Part shown: one piece after another, positions 15,382-23,990 of the stretch
How positions within the stretch are numbered: position 1 is the stretch's first letter
How the letters are laid out: each line of letters opens with the position of its first letter
Source: an actinobacterium SCGC AAA027-J17
Lineage (GTDB): Bacteria > Actinomycetota > Actinomycetes > Nanopelagicales > Nanopelagicaceae
Reading direction: 5' to 3'
Length of the DNA: 56,194 nucleotides
Assembly: GCA_000383815.1 (NCBI GenBank)
Contig: KB912754.1
Span: forward strand, 36,390 to 92,583
Notes under the pieces: generated by a model
The model's database searches: none
What the model was told of the DNA's origin: nothing
What the model saw: the letters and a program-made list of their open reading frames with translations, nothing else
Translations under genes and position numbers: made by a program

Positions 15382-16566
15382 ATGAGTAAACCGCCGGCCT
15401 CTCCGATACACCCTTTGGTTTTAATGCAGGTTGAGTCACGTTTAACTGAAGAACAAAAAGCGATTCAAAAAGTAGTCAGAGATTTCGCTGCTAAAGAGCT
15501 AAAGCCAAACATCGCAACTTGGTATGAAGAGGGACATCTGCCAGCCCGTGATTTAGCGAAAGCTCTTGGTGGAATTGGCGTACTTGGAATGCATTTAAAA
15601 AATTATGGATGTGCCGGAACCGATGCAATGTCATATGGGCTTGCTTGCCTTGAATTAGAAGCGGTTGATTCTGGTCTTAGATCTCTAGTTTCAGTACAAG
15701 GATCATTAGCAATGTTTGCTATTTATAGATTTGGAAGTGAAGCACAGAAACAGGAGTGGTTGCCAAAAATGGCAAAGGGTGAGGCAATTGGTTGTTTTGG
15801 TCTAACAGAGGCAGATCACGGTTCAAATCCATCTGGTATGGCCACATTTGCAAAGAAAGATGGCTCTGATTGGGTAATTAATGGATCAAAAATGTGGATT
15901 ACAAATGGCAGCGTTGCAGATGTTGCAGTTATCTGGGCACAAACTGATGAGGGAATTAGAGGTTTTTGCGTTCCGACCAAAACTGCTGGCTTAGTGATCA
16001 ATCCAATTAAACATAAGCTCTCACTTAGAGCATCCATTACATCTGAGTTAGTTTTCAATGATATGAGAGTTCCAGATTCCTATCGACTTCCAGAGGCAAC
16101 TAGCTTGAGAGCGCCACTTTTGTGTCTTGCTGAAGCAAGATATGGAATTATCTTTGGAACTGTTGGTGCAGCCCGTGACTGTTTTGAGGTCTCTCTTGCT
16201 TATGCCACTACTCGTGAGCAGTTTGATGGCCCGATCTCAAAGCACCAACTAACTCAAGCAAAATTTGCTGATATGGCAACAAAGATAACAACCTCCATGT
16301 TGCTTGCATATCATTTAGCCGATCTTAAAGATTCTGAAAAAATTCAACCAGAGCAGATCAGTATGGGTAAGTTTCACAATGTTAATGCCGCGCTTGAGAT
16401 AGCAAGAAGTGCCCGTTCTATTCTGGGTGGAGCCGGAATTACAACCGAGTACTCAGTCTTCAGACACATGAGTAACCTGGAAACTGTATTAACTTACGAA
16501 GGTACCCATGAGATTCACATGCTAGTTCTTGGTCAAGCTCTTACTGGAATAGCTGCTTTTAGGTAA
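15382..16566 (+). CDS. gcdH: Glutaryl-CoA dehydrogenase (decarboxylating)
   Basis: 394-residue acyl-CoA dehydrogenase whose wording is that of GCDH rather than short- or medium-chain enzymes: LELEAVDSGLRSLVSVQGSLA (its arginine binds the glutaryl carboxylate in the human enzyme), EAIGCFGLTEADHGSNPSGM, the FAD-site WVINGSKMWITNG and the catalytic glutamate in TYEGTHEIHMLVLGQALTG (E373). The reaction is glutaryl-CoA to crotonyl-CoA plus CO2, passing electrons to ETF; it is the final step of lysine, hydroxylysine and tryptophan degradation to beta-oxidation intermediates. Separate promoter with palindromes upstream; its stop abuts the convergent GNAT gene with no gap. Confidence 0.92.
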   Translation: MSKPPASPIHPLVLMQVESRLTEEQKAIQKVVRDFAAKELKPNIATWYEEGHLPARDLAKALGGIGVLGMHLKNYGCAGTDAMSYGLACLELEAVDSGLRSLVSVQGSLAMFAIYRFGSEAQKQEWLPKMAKGEAIGCFGLTEADHGSNPSGMATFAKKDGSDWVINGSKMWITNGSVADVAVIWAQTDEGIRGFCVPTKTAGLVINPIKHKLSLRASITSELVFNDMRVPDSYRLPEATSLRAPLLCLAEARYGIIFGTVGAARDCFEVSLAYATTREQFDGPISKHQLTQAKFADMATKITTSMLLAYHLADLKDSEKIQPEQISMGKFHNVNAALEIARSARSILGGAGITTEYSVFRHMSNLETVLTYEGTHEIHMLVLGQALTGIAAFR

Positions 16567-17088
16567 CTAATCTGCAATTAAGTTTTTTACCATAAGATCT
16601 ATTTCTCTGTTTTGCCTTGATAATTGCTGCAACAAAACATAGCCACGTTTGCCATAAAACTCTCGCTCCCCTTCAGTCCATAAGTAGATTTTTGTTATTC
16701 CATACTTAATAGCTTTTTCTTCAGCAAGCTTTAAAACCTGGCTCCCAATTCCACTTCCTCTTAAATCCTCCCGAACAATAAAAGCTGCAATCCAAGGTTT
16801 GTATTGGCGAAACTCTTCAAAATCATCAAAATCACAAATTGCGATCGAGGCCACAACCTCAGATTTATCATCCTCTTCTCTGATTGCCATAAATAGATGC
16901 TCTTGATCTACACCCAAAAGATTCCAACTGTTGTAGTTAGAACTCATTGCATTTTTATAGAATTTTCGCCAATCATCAGCTGAAAACTCCTCTTTACCCT
17001 CTCCCCATAACTTGATGCTCCAATCCAAAGGCTGGTCGGCAAACTCCTTCGCAGATGGGATTGGAATCAGAGTGATCTTTGATTTCAT
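16567..17088 (-). CDS. GNAT family N-acetyltransferase
   Basis: About 173 residues of the GNAT fold. Motif A is visible as VREDLRGSGIGSQVLKLAEEKA (the R/QxxGxG/A acetyl-CoA pyrophosphate loop is RGSGIG), followed by KIYLWTEGEREFYGKRGYVLL, the usual motif B with the FYxxxGF-like end. The acceptor substrate is unknown. The ATG at 17088 is preferred over a TTG at 17106, because the extra residues are not part of the fold; no good ribosome site decides it. It lies 56 bp behind the aminotransferase gene and may share its transcript. Confidence 0.82.
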   Translation of the reverse strand: MKSKITLIPIPSAKEFADQPLDWSIKLWGEGKEEFSADDWRKFYKNAMSSNYNSWNLLGVDQEHLFMAIREEDDKSEVVASIAICDFDDFEEFRQYKPWIAAFIVREDLRGSGIGSQVLKLAEEKAIKYGITKIYLWTEGEREFYGKRGYVLLQQLSRQNREIDLMVKNLIAD

Positions 17089-17144
17089 ATTGATTTTTAC
17101 TCTCAAAAAGATTCAAATTTAAGTGGCAACCAATTAGTTAACAA

Positions 17145-18497
17145 TTACTTTGCCGTCAACTCACTGCACATTTTTTCAAATGCACCTGTGTGCGCATCCA
17201 CATCGACAGAGGTTGTATCAGGTGAGATCAAAGCCATGTTATGAAATGGAGTTATTAAGAACCCATCATTGAGCATTCGTAAGTGAATGTATTGCTCTAA
17301 CTCAAAATCTCCCGCATCCGCTGCTTCTCTACCATTTACAGGTGGGGTTGGCGCAAACATGTACTCAGCTCTTGCGCCCAACCGATTTACCGTCCATCCC
17401 AATTGGTATTGGTTGATTACCTTTTCAACACCATCAGCCCAGCGATTACCTAATTTGATCATTCGTTCAAAGTTCTCTTTTGTTAATACTTTACTCAAGG
17501 TGGCACGCATAGCCGCAAGGGATAAAGCATTGGCAGCTAATGTTCCACCAATTCCACCAGTATCAATAACCTCTAACTCCACCATTTTCTTAATTGAATC
17601 TGCCACCTGTTGAGTCATACCAAAAGCACCTGTTGGAAATCCTCCCCCAATCGCCTTTCCAATTGTTAGAAAATCTGGTGAAAGTGAAAGCTGAGATGTC
17701 ATTCCCCCGGGACCAACTGAGATGGTGTGAGTTTCATCAATAATTAAAAGTGCGCCAAATTGCTTAGCTAACTTTTCAACCTCTTTTAGATAACCTTCTT
17801 TCGGTAAAACAATTCCAACATTGGTCATAGCTGGCTCCATCAAAATAGCAGCCACATCATTATGTTGTAGGGCAATCTTCATTGCTGCTAAATCATTAAA
17901 AGCCACTACTCGAGTTGTTTGATCCAATGGAACTGGTGCCCCGATATTTCCCTCTCTGGCAACAGTTTTTCCTGACTTATCTAAGGTGGCAAATGTTTCA
18001 TCAACACTGCCGTGATAGCAGCGATCAATCACAATCACCTTTGATTTTCTGGTGATCAACCTGGCGTAACGAATAGCATGACGATTGGCATCAGTTGCCG
18101 AAACGGTGAATTGCCAAAGTGGCAGATTAAATCTGCTCGCTAACTCAGCTGAAACAACTTCTGCATCTTTGCTAGGCAGCATTACCGATAAGCCCTTACC
18201 AACCTGCTCTCGAATTGCAGTAACGGTGGCATCTGGTGAGTGCCCAGTCATTGATCCGGTATCACCCAAACACAAATCAATATAAGTATTGCCATCTACA
18301 TCAACAAAACTTGCCCCTTTGGCCTCTTCAACAAATATTGGGTAAGCACCAGGCCATTTAGACATCCAAGACATTGGCACACCATTTGGCATTGATTTCT
18401 TAGCGCTTGCAAATAACTCACCACTTTTTGGATGGCTTTTTAAAAACCTTTGATCCTCAATGGCGCGAAGTTTGGCAAGGCGTTCTCGATCAATCAT
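17145..18497 (-). CDS. Class III aminotransferase, glutamate-1-semialdehyde aminomutase-like
   Basis: 450 residues. PLP motifs: GDTGSMTGHSPD near residue 80, SATDANRHAIRYARLIT, an aspartate in IIDETHTISVGPGG and the Schiff-base lysine in LTIGKAIGGGFPTGAFG. It is close to HemL in architecture but belongs to the longer aspartate aminotransferase-family branch with MSWMSKWPGAYPIFVEEAKGA at the N terminus, so it is not called hemL. Substrate unknown; given the neighbouring lysine-type island it is a candidate for aminoadipate transamination, purely by context. ATG 18497 has TAAGTT 6 nt upstream. TrpB2 lies immediately upstream. Confidence 0.83.
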   Translation of the reverse strand: MIDRERLAKLRAIEDQRFLKSHPKSGELFASAKKSMPNGVPMSWMSKWPGAYPIFVEEAKGASFVDVDGNTYIDLCLGDTGSMTGHSPDATVTAIREQVGKGLSVMLPSKDAEVVSAELASRFNLPLWQFTVSATDANRHAIRYARLITRKSKVIVIDRCYHGSVDETFATLDKSGKTVAREGNIGAPVPLDQTTRVVAFNDLAAMKIALQHNDVAAILMEPAMTNVGIVLPKEGYLKEVEKLAKQFGALLIIDETHTISVGPGGMTSQLSLSPDFLTIGKAIGGGFPTGAFGMTQQVADSIKKMVELEVIDTGGIGGTLAANALSLAAMRATLSKVLTKENFERMIKLGNRWADGVEKVINQYQLGWTVNRLGARAEYMFAPTPPVNGREAADAGDFELEQYIHLRMLNDGFLITPFHNMALISPDTTSVDVDAHTGAFEKMCSELTAK

Positions 18498-18503
18498 GGT
18501 CTT

Positions 18504-18509
18504 AACTTA
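18504..18509 (-). promoter_or_regulatory. -10 element of class III aminotransferase gene
   Basis: TAAGTT, 6 nt before the ATG at 18497, located in the 41-bp gap after trpB2. Confidence 0.45.
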
Positions 18510-18538
18510 CTACCCCGCAATCCCACCCTCAGGTTTGA

Positions 18539-19915
18539 TTACATAACTGGCAGTGCAGCAAGTGCTGCTTCAAAATCCTTATCGTTAAGAACTGAATCGA
18601 CCATGTTGCCATTTAAGTAAGCATCATAGGCAGCAAGATCAAAGTGACCGTGACCGCACAGAGCAGTCAGAATTACCTTCTCTTCACCAGTTTCTTTTGC
18701 CTTAAGTGCCTCTGCAATCGCAACAGCAATTGCATGTGTTGGCTCTGGTGCTGGCACAATTCCTTCAGTTCTTGCAAACTGAACTGCAGCTGCAAAACAC
18801 TCTTTTTGCCCAACACTTTCAGCGGTCATCATTCCTAATTCATAGATATGTGAAATCAATGGCGCCATTCCATGGTAGCGAAGCCCGCCAGCATGAATTG
18901 GATCTGGAATGAAATCATGACCAAGAGTATGCATCTTCATCAAAGGTGTCATGCCGGCTGTATCACCAAAATCGTAGGCATATTTTCCTCGAGTCAGTGA
19001 TGGGCAGGAAGCTGGTTCAACAGCACGAATCTCTGGATTCATCTTTCCTTTTAACTTTTCTCTAATAAATGGGAAGGACAAGCCAGCAAAGTTAGAGCCA
19101 CCACCTGTGCAACCAACTAATAGGTCTGGGGTTTCACCAACCTTTGCAAGTTGTTTTAACGCCTCTTCACCAATAATTGTTTGGTGCATGAGCACATGGT
19201 TTAAAACAGAGCCAAGTGCATAAGCCACAGTTGGATCTGCAACCGCTGCCTCGACCGCTTCAGAGATTGCTATACCTAAAGAGCCAGAATGATTCTTAGG
19301 ATCCAGGGCTAATTTGCGACCGGCTTCTGTTAATTGTGATGGTGAGCGATGAACATTTGCACCAAATACTTCCATCATTAATCTGCGGTATGGCTTGGCA
19401 TCATAGGAACCGCCTACTTGCCAAACCTCACACTCCAAATCAAATAGTGAACAAGCAAATGCCAAGGCAGTTCCCCACTGTCCAGCACCAGTTTCAGTTG
19501 TAATTTTCTTTATGCCAGCCTTCTTATTGTAGTAAGCCTGAGGCACAGAGGTATTAGTTTTGTGTGAGCCTGCTGGTGAGACACCCTCATACTTGTAATA
19601 AATACGAGCTGGTGTATCGAGAAGTTTTTCTAATCTTCTTGCTCTAAATAATGGTGATGGCCGCCAAGTGCGGTAAACATCTAAAACTTCACCTGGAATA
19701 TCAATATATGAATCAGTGGAAACCTCTTGCAAAATTAAATCCATTGGAAACAGTGGAGCAAGATCAGCCGGCCCTACTGGTTGATGTGTACCAGGATGCA
19801 ATGGTGGTGGCGGTGGCGATGGAAGATCAGGAATTATGTTGTACCACTGGGTGGGCATTTCACTTTCATCCAAAGTAATCTTGGTAAAGCTCTTAGCGTC
19901 CTTGTTTAATCCCAT
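18539..19915 (-). CDS. trpB2: Tryptophan synthase beta-like protein, TrpB2 type
   Basis: 458-residue PLP enzyme of the TrpB2 branch, which joins indole and serine (or phosphoserine) without needing TrpA. TrpB2 marks are the extended N terminus with [23 protein letters not shown] and the greater length (TrpB1 is about 400). PLP lysine in [17 protein letters not shown], phosphate loop in [13 protein letters not shown], and [15 protein letters not shown]. Strong ribosome site GGAGGA just before the ATG. trpD is 3 kb away but not in the same operon; no trpA, trpC or trpE in the window, so whether it serves tryptophan synthesis or indole salvage is open. Confidence 0.93.
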   Translation of the reverse strand: MGLNKDAKSFTKITLDESEMPTQWYNIIPDLPSPPPPPLHPGTHQPVGPADLAPLFPMDLILQEVSTDSYIDIPGEVLDVYRTWRPSPLFRARRLEKLLDTPARIYYKYEGVSPAGSHKTNTSVPQAYYNKKAGIKKITTETGAGQWGTALAFACSLFDLECEVWQVGGSYDAKPYRRLMMEVFGANVHRSPSQLTEAGRKLALDPKNHSGSLGIAISEAVEAAVADPTVAYALGSVLNHVLMHQTIIGEEALKQLAKVGETPDLLVGCTGGGSNFAGLSFPFIREKLKGKMNPEIRAVEPASCPSLTRGKYAYDFGDTAGMTPLMKMHTLGHDFIPDPIHAGGLRYHGMAPLISHIYELGMMTAESVGQKECFAAAVQFARTEGIVPAPEPTHAIAVAIAEALKAKETGEEKVILTALCGHGHFDLAAYDAYLNGNMVDSVLNDKDFEAALAALPVM

Positions 19916-20024
19916 TTTTTCCTCCAGCAGTTATTTCGGGTAAGGCTAGGGGCTCAGGTCAATCGGTGGCAAGTAGTTTAAAGACACTTTTTCTTTATAA
20001 TTATTAAAGAGTAATCAAGATGGT

Positions 20025-20030
20025 TAATAT
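20025..20030 (+). promoter_or_regulatory. -10 element of VOC protein gene
   Basis: TAATAT, 6 nt before the ATG at 20037. Confidence 0.5.
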
Positions 20031-20036
20031 CCCCTT

Positions 20037-20444
20037 ATGGCAATTGCAAAATACTCACTCACCGCTTTAGATTGTCCTGATCCTGTGGCGTTAGCCAATT
20101 TCTATGCCAAGATCACAGGGTTTGAAGTTGTGGTGGCCCACCTATCTAAAAACGGTGATCCACTTTGGGTTGAGTTAGTTGATAATGGTGTTACAAAAAT
20201 TGCTTTTCAGCGAGTTAAAAACTATGTAAAACCAACTTGGCCAGAAGGGCCGATTCCGCAACAAGCTCACTTAGATTTTGATGTTCCTAATTTAGATATC
20301 GCCGAGGAGAAATTGCTTCAAATCGGAGCCGTAAAATCACCAATTCAAACCTCATCTGATCCCGCTGATAATTTCAGAGTTTATTTTGATCCGGCTGGTC
20401 ACCCATTTTGTTTAGTAAGCAACACCTCAATAACTGATCTTTAA
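20037..20444 (+). CDS. VOC superfamily (glyoxalase/bleomycin resistance-like) protein
   Basis: 135 residues with the paired beta-alpha-beta-beta-beta modules of the vicinal-oxygen-chelate fold: DCPDPVALANFYAKITGFEVV, then HLDFDVPNLDIAEEKLLQIGA and DPAGHPFCLV at the end. This pattern matches the actinobacterial glyoxalase-like domain proteins of unknown substrate. Metal ligands cannot be assigned with certainty; the histidines in AHLDFDV and the terminal FDPAGHPF are candidates. Own leaderless promoter; 28 bp before the MarC gene, which also has its own. Confidence 0.78.
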   Translation: MAIAKYSLTALDCPDPVALANFYAKITGFEVVVAHLSKNGDPLWVELVDNGVTKIAFQRVKNYVKPTWPEGPIPQQAHLDFDVPNLDIAEEKLLQIGAVKSPIQTSSDPADNFRVYFDPAGHPFCLVSNTSITDL

Positions 20445-20460
20445 AAGTTTTTTCATCAGT

Positions 20461-20466
20461 TAAGAT
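20461..20466 (+). promoter_or_regulatory. -10 element of MarC gene
   Basis: TAAGAT, 6 nt before the ATG at 20473. Confidence 0.5.
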
Positions 20467-20472
20467 TGCCTT

Positions 20473-21093
20473 ATGAATGATGCAGTGACCATTTCGGCCT
20501 TAACATTTGGCGCTCAGGCCTTTGTAACCTTATTTGTTATTTTAGATCCGCCAGGTGCTGCCCCAATCTTTTTAGGTCTAGCTTCAGGCAAAACAATTAA
20601 GCAACAACGACTGCTGGCTTGGCAGGCTGCTGCGGTATCACTTTTTGTAATTGTCTCCTTTGCGCTCTTTGGAAATGCAATCCTTGATTACTTAAATATC
20701 TCACTCGCCGCACTTCAAGGCGCTGGTGGAATCCTGCTGCTTATCACTGGACTTGGATTACTAACAGGATCTTTGACCGATAGTGATTCAGCAGCCACAC
20801 AAAATATTGCACTAGTTCCACTTGGCACACCACTACTAGCTGGGCCTGGCGCGATTGTGACCACCATGCTTTATGTTCAAAAAGCAGATGGCAATGATCA
20901 ACTAACCGCTTTGGCAATTGCAATTTTTGCCGTTCACTTCCTTATTGGTTTGACCTTTATGTTCTCAACCAAGATATTGGCAGTGATTAAAGATTCTGGC
21001 GTGGACTTACTTGCAAGAATTGCAGGATTACTCCTTTCAGCAATTGCTGTAGAGATGATTGTTAGCGCAATCAAGGCTTTTTTTAATCTCTAA
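20473..21093 (+). CDS. MarC family integral membrane protein
   Basis: 206 residues with six hydrophobic segments. Family signatures: FVTLFVILDPPGAAPIFLGL in the first segment and PLGTPLLAGPGAIVTTML in the middle; the end LLARIAGLLLSAIAVEMIVSAI is also typical. MarC/YhgN proteins are predicted transporters with no settled function; despite the name there is no proven link to multiple antibiotic resistance. Stands as a single gene with its own promoter. Confidence 0.9.
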   Translation: MNDAVTISALTFGAQAFVTLFVILDPPGAAPIFLGLASGKTIKQQRLLAWQAAAVSLFVIVSFALFGNAILDYLNISLAALQGAGGILLLITGLGLLTGSLTDSDSAATQNIALVPLGTPLLAGPGAIVTTMLYVQKADGNDQLTALAIAIFAVHFLIGLTFMFSTKILAVIKDSGVDLLARIAGLLLSAIAVEMIVSAIKAFFNL

Positions 21094-21122
21094 CGCAAAG
21101 TAATACCATTGTCATATCTGGC

Positions 21123-21128
21123 TAGTAT
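21123..21128 (+). promoter_or_regulatory. -10 element of exonuclease gene
   Basis: TAGTAT, 9 nt before the ATG at 21138; would leave a leader of about two bases, so nearly leaderless. Confidence 0.4.
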
Positions 21129-21137
21129 CTTTTAGCC

Positions 21138-21773
21138 ATGAGCACATTACTTCAAGAAACCACCTTTGTAGTTGTTGATCTTGAAACTACCGGTGCCTCT
21201 CCCAAAAAAGGTGCTGCGATCACCGAAATTGGGGCGGTGAAAGTTAAAGGTGGTGAGATTATTGGAGAGTTCAAATCATTTGTAAATCCTCTTTCACCAA
21301 TTCCTGAGTACATAACCGCAATGACTGGCATCAATGATTTGATGTTGGCACATGCTCCAGTAATTGATGAAATATTTCCTACCTTTTTAGAGTTTGCCGG
21401 AAGCCATAATGAGTCGGTTTTGGTAGCACATAACGCTCCCTTTGACTTAAGTTTTCTTAAAAGCGCGGCCAAAGAATTAGATTATGAGTGGCCAAAGTAC
21501 AAGACGTTAGACACTGTCACTATTGCCAGGCAGCTGTTAACAAAAGAAGATGTTAGAGATTGCAAATTAGGAACTCTTGCGCAATTTTTTGGAACAAAAA
21601 CAGAGCCAAATCACCGTGCCCTAGATGATGCCAAGGCAACCACAGAGATCTTGCATGGATTATTTGAACGGCTTGGTTCCCTAGAGATTACAACCCTGGA
21701 TCAATTACTTGAGTTTGCAAAAACTGCCGCTCATATTCAACGTCAAAATTACTGGGGCTTAACCTCTATCTAG
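21138..21773 (+). CDS. DEDDh 3'-5' exonuclease, DnaQ/epsilon-like
   Basis: 211 residues. All three Exo motifs are intact: VVVDLETTGASPKKG (Exo I, D and E), HNAPFDLSFLKSA (Exo II) and NHRALDDAKATTEIL (Exo III with H and D). This is the DNA polymerase III epsilon / DinG-exonuclease fold, digesting single-stranded or mispaired 3' ends. In actinobacteria stand-alone proteins of this kind exist beside DnaE PHP proofreading, so it may be a repair nuclease rather than the replisome subunit; therefore no dnaQ symbol is given. Its last 8 bp overlap the convergent trpD gene. Confidence 0.87.
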   Translation: MSTLLQETTFVVVDLETTGASPKKGAAITEIGAVKVKGGEIIGEFKSFVNPLSPIPEYITAMTGINDLMLAHAPVIDEIFPTFLEFAGSHNESVLVAHNAPFDLSFLKSAAKELDYEWPKYKTLDTVTIARQLLTKEDVRDCKLGTLAQFFGTKTEPNHRALDDAKATTEILHGLFERLGSLEITTLDQLLEFAKTAAHIQRQNYWGLTSI

Positions 21774-22806
21774 CTGAAACAATCTCATTACTTAATTCCA
21801 CCCATTTCTTAAGCACTGCTTGGGCAGCACCAGAATCAATTGCCTTATTGGCTAATACAAATCCATTAGCAATTTGAGTTTGCAGCGGTAAATCAAAATC
21901 AGCTTTAAATGCTGCGATAGCAAAGGCTGCATTTAAAGTAACCGCATCCCGCATTGGCCCGGATTTGCCGGCAAATATTTGTTGGGTCATCTGTGCGTTG
22001 TATTTGGCATCACCGCCAGCAAGGGCCGTAATTGGCGCGGTTGCGATTCCTAATTCAGCCGGATTGAAGAGCTCTTGCTTTAACTTGCCCTTACTGATTT
22101 GGATTACGGTGGTGGTTGTTGAAAGTGAGACCTCATCTAATCCATCATCGCCACGGAAAATAAATCCCTCTTTACCTTGATCTAGTAAAACCTGCGCCAT
22201 TAATGGCAATAGCCCGGCCCGGGCAACTCCAATAGCTGCTGCAATTGGTTTAGCTGGATTTGCTAGCGGCCCTAAAATATTAAAAACCGTTGGCACGCCA
22301 AGCTCTTTTCTAGCGGCAACTGCATGCTTCATCGATGAATGAAAAATTGGCGCAAAACAAAATCCAATCCCAATTTTGTGAACAGTTTGTTCAACCTCTT
22401 TGCCAGTTAAATCAATCTTTACACCCAGCGCCTCAAGTAGATCAGCTGAGCCTGATTTTGAAGAGGCTGCTCGATTACCATGCTTGACCACTCGGGCTCC
22501 AGCTGCATTGGTGACAATCGCTGCGGTTGTTGAAATATTTATTGTGTTAGCACCATCTCCTCCAGTGCCTACTGTGTCTACCGCTCGTTCTGAAATATTG
22601 ATTGGGGCGCTGTATTTATACATCTGAGCAACTAATGCCTCAACCTCTTCAGCACTTTCACCCTTTGCCTTTAGACCAGTTAGGAATGCCTTTATGTCCT
22701 CATTGCTGGCTACGCCCTCTAAAATCTGCGACATACCCCAGGTGATTTGCTCATTGGATAAATCTTTTTTATCAGCAAGTGCGGCAAAGATTTGATCCCA
22801 CTTCAT
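21766..22806 (-). CDS. trpD: Anthranilate phosphoribosyltransferase
   Basis: 346 residues; second step of tryptophan synthesis, anthranilate plus PRPP to phosphoribosyl anthranilate. PRPP motif DTVGTGGDGANTINIST, the anthranilate-site VVKHGNRAASSKSGSADLLEALG, and the Mg-binding GDDGLDEVS are all present. Length is the usual 340-350. ATG at 22806 is preferred over GTG at 22812, since it leaves a 13-bp gap after the pseudo-receiver stop. The position just before ctaE-qcrCAB, in opposite direction, is conserved in actinobacteria such as Mycobacterium. Confidence 0.95.
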   Translation of the reverse strand: MKWDQIFAALADKKDLSNEQITWGMSQILEGVASNEDIKAFLTGLKAKGESAEEVEALVAQMYKYSAPINISERAVDTVGTGGDGANTINISTTAAIVTNAAGARVVKHGNRAASSKSGSADLLEALGVKIDLTGKEVEQTVHKIGIGFCFAPIFHSSMKHAVAARKELGVPTVFNILGPLANPAKPIAAAIGVARAGLLPLMAQVLLDQGKEGFIFRGDDGLDEVSLSTTTTVIQISKGKLKQELFNPAELGIATAPITALAGGDAKYNAQMTQQIFAGKSGPMRDAVTLNAAFAIAAFKADFDLPLQTQIANGFVLANKAIDSGAAQAVLKKWVELSNEIVSAR

Positions 22807-22819
22807 TTGCACTACTTAA

Positions 22820-23221
22820 TTATTTTGCGAGCGCAGAATTAGATTTCAACAAACCAGCACATTTAGCAGCAATAGTAAATGGATCAATCGGATGCATCAC
22901 CGTTGCCTCAGCTCTTGACCAGGTGGCGAGCCAATTATCTGAAGTGCGGGCAGTGATGAGTAATACTGGTGGACAGTTAAAAACCTCATCCTTTAATTGC
23001 CGGCACACTCCCATGCCACCTTCGGGAACTGCTTCGGCATCTAAAATAAAAAGATCAACCTGCTTTTTGCTATCAACGTAGAGCCGTAGTGCATCAGCGG
23101 TGGCAAACTCTTTAATCTCATGCAGTGGCAAATCCTTATCTAACTGCTTGCCCAGGGATGCGATAACAGAGCTACGAACTGTTGAATCATCTGAGTAAAG
23201 GGCGAGAATCAACTTTTGCAT
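22820..23221 (-). CDS. Receiver-like (REC) single-domain protein lacking the conserved lysine
   Basis: 133 residues that follow a response-regulator receiver fold: acidic pair D11-D12 after strand 1 (ILALYSDD), phosphoacceptor-position D61 after strand 3 (LFILDAEAV) and T90 after strand 4 (VLLITART). The lysine of strand 5 (normally K-P) is replaced: TVMHPIDPF has H110 before the proline. No output domain. It may be a pseudo-receiver or atypical regulator. ATG 23221 is chosen because TAGGAT is 7 nt upstream and the fold starts there; 14 upstream codons are ignored. Co-transcribed with trpD (13-bp gap) and divergent from the ctaE-qcrCAB operon. Confidence 0.7.
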   Translation of the reverse strand: MQKLILALYSDDSTVRSSVIASLGKQLDKDLPLHEIKEFATADALRLYVDSKKQVDLFILDAEAVPEGGMGVCRQLKDEVFNCPPVLLITARTSDNWLATWSRAEATVMHPIDPFTIAAKCAGLLKSNSALAK

Positions 23222-23228
23222 GTCGGTA

Positions 23229-23234
23229 ATCCTA
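23229..23234 (-). promoter_or_regulatory. -10 element of receiver-like protein and trpD
   Basis: TAGGAT, 7 nt before the ATG at 23221. Confidence 0.5.
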
Positions 23235-23350
23235 CCTAGCCCGATATATAACTCGCCCATCACTTTTCTACCCGCTAGGTGATCAGTTTCACCAGATAGT
23301 AGGGCTAGTACCCCATCCTTAAATGAGGCTATTCCTACCTATTTCGGGAA

Positions 23351-23356
23351 TAATCT
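23351..23356 (+). promoter_or_regulatory. -10 element of ctaE-qcrCAB
   Basis: TAATCT, 5 nt before the ATG at 23362; one base tighter than the others in the window. Supports the ATG at 23362 over one 13 codons upstream. Confidence 0.4.
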
Positions 23357-23361
23357 GCCCT

Positions 23362-23988
23362 ATGACCACCTACGCCAGCCCAGCAGTTAAGACCAATCGT
23401 CCTAACCTGGTTGCAGTTGGCACCATTGTCTGGCTCTCATCAGAGTTAATGTTTTTTGCCGCACTCTTTGCCATGTATTTCACTACCCGTGCGGTGCAGG
23501 GACCAACAATTTGGGCAGAGTCAACTGGATTATTAAATATTCCATTTGCTGCAACCAACACAACAATCTTGGTTCTCTCCTCAGTCACCTGCCAGTACGG
23601 TGTATTTGCCGCCGAGCGTTTTCAAGCTCGTCGAACTGGAAGTTTGTGGCAGATAAGTAAGTGGGGAATGCGCGAGTGGTTTTCCCTAACATTTTTAATG
23701 GGGGCTTTTTTCATCGCCGGACAAGTTTATGAGTATGCAGTATTGGTAAGTGAGAATTTAACTCTTGCCTCAAATGCCTATGGCTCAGTTTTTTACATGA
23801 CCACCGGCTTCCATGGCTTGCATGTAACTGGTGGTTTGATCGCTTTCCTAATTGTGCTGATCAGAGTATTTAGAGCGCAAAAATTTGGTCACTCCCAAGC
23901 AACCACAGCGATTGTGGTCTCCTACTACTGGCACTTTGTCGATATCGTCTGGATCGCATTGTTTGCTGCCATCTACCTGATTAAATAA
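23362..23988 (+). CDS. ctaE: Cytochrome c oxidase subunit III (aa3 type)
   Basis: 208 residues, five hydrophobic helices, as usual for the short actinobacterial CtaE. Seen: [22 protein letters not shown] in helix 1 (with the conserved glutamate), [30 protein letters not shown] and [20 protein letters not shown], the signature carboxy end. Part of the bc1-aa3 supercomplex of the cytoplasmic membrane. Start chosen at ATG 23362: 13 further upstream codons do not match the family. Followed after 2 bp by qcrC; the ctaE-qcrC-qcrA-qcrB order is standard in actinobacteria. Confidence 0.96.
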   Translation: MTTYASPAVKTNRPNLVAVGTIVWLSSELMFFAALFAMYFTTRAVQGPTIWAESTGLLNIPFAATNTTILVLSSVTCQYGVFAAERFQARRTGSLWQISKWGMREWFSLTFLMGAFFIAGQVYEYAVLVSENLTLASNAYGSVFYMTTGFHGLHVTGGLIAFLIVLIRVFRAQKFGHSQATTAIVVSYYWHFVDIVWIALFAAIYLIK

Positions 23989-23990
23989 TT

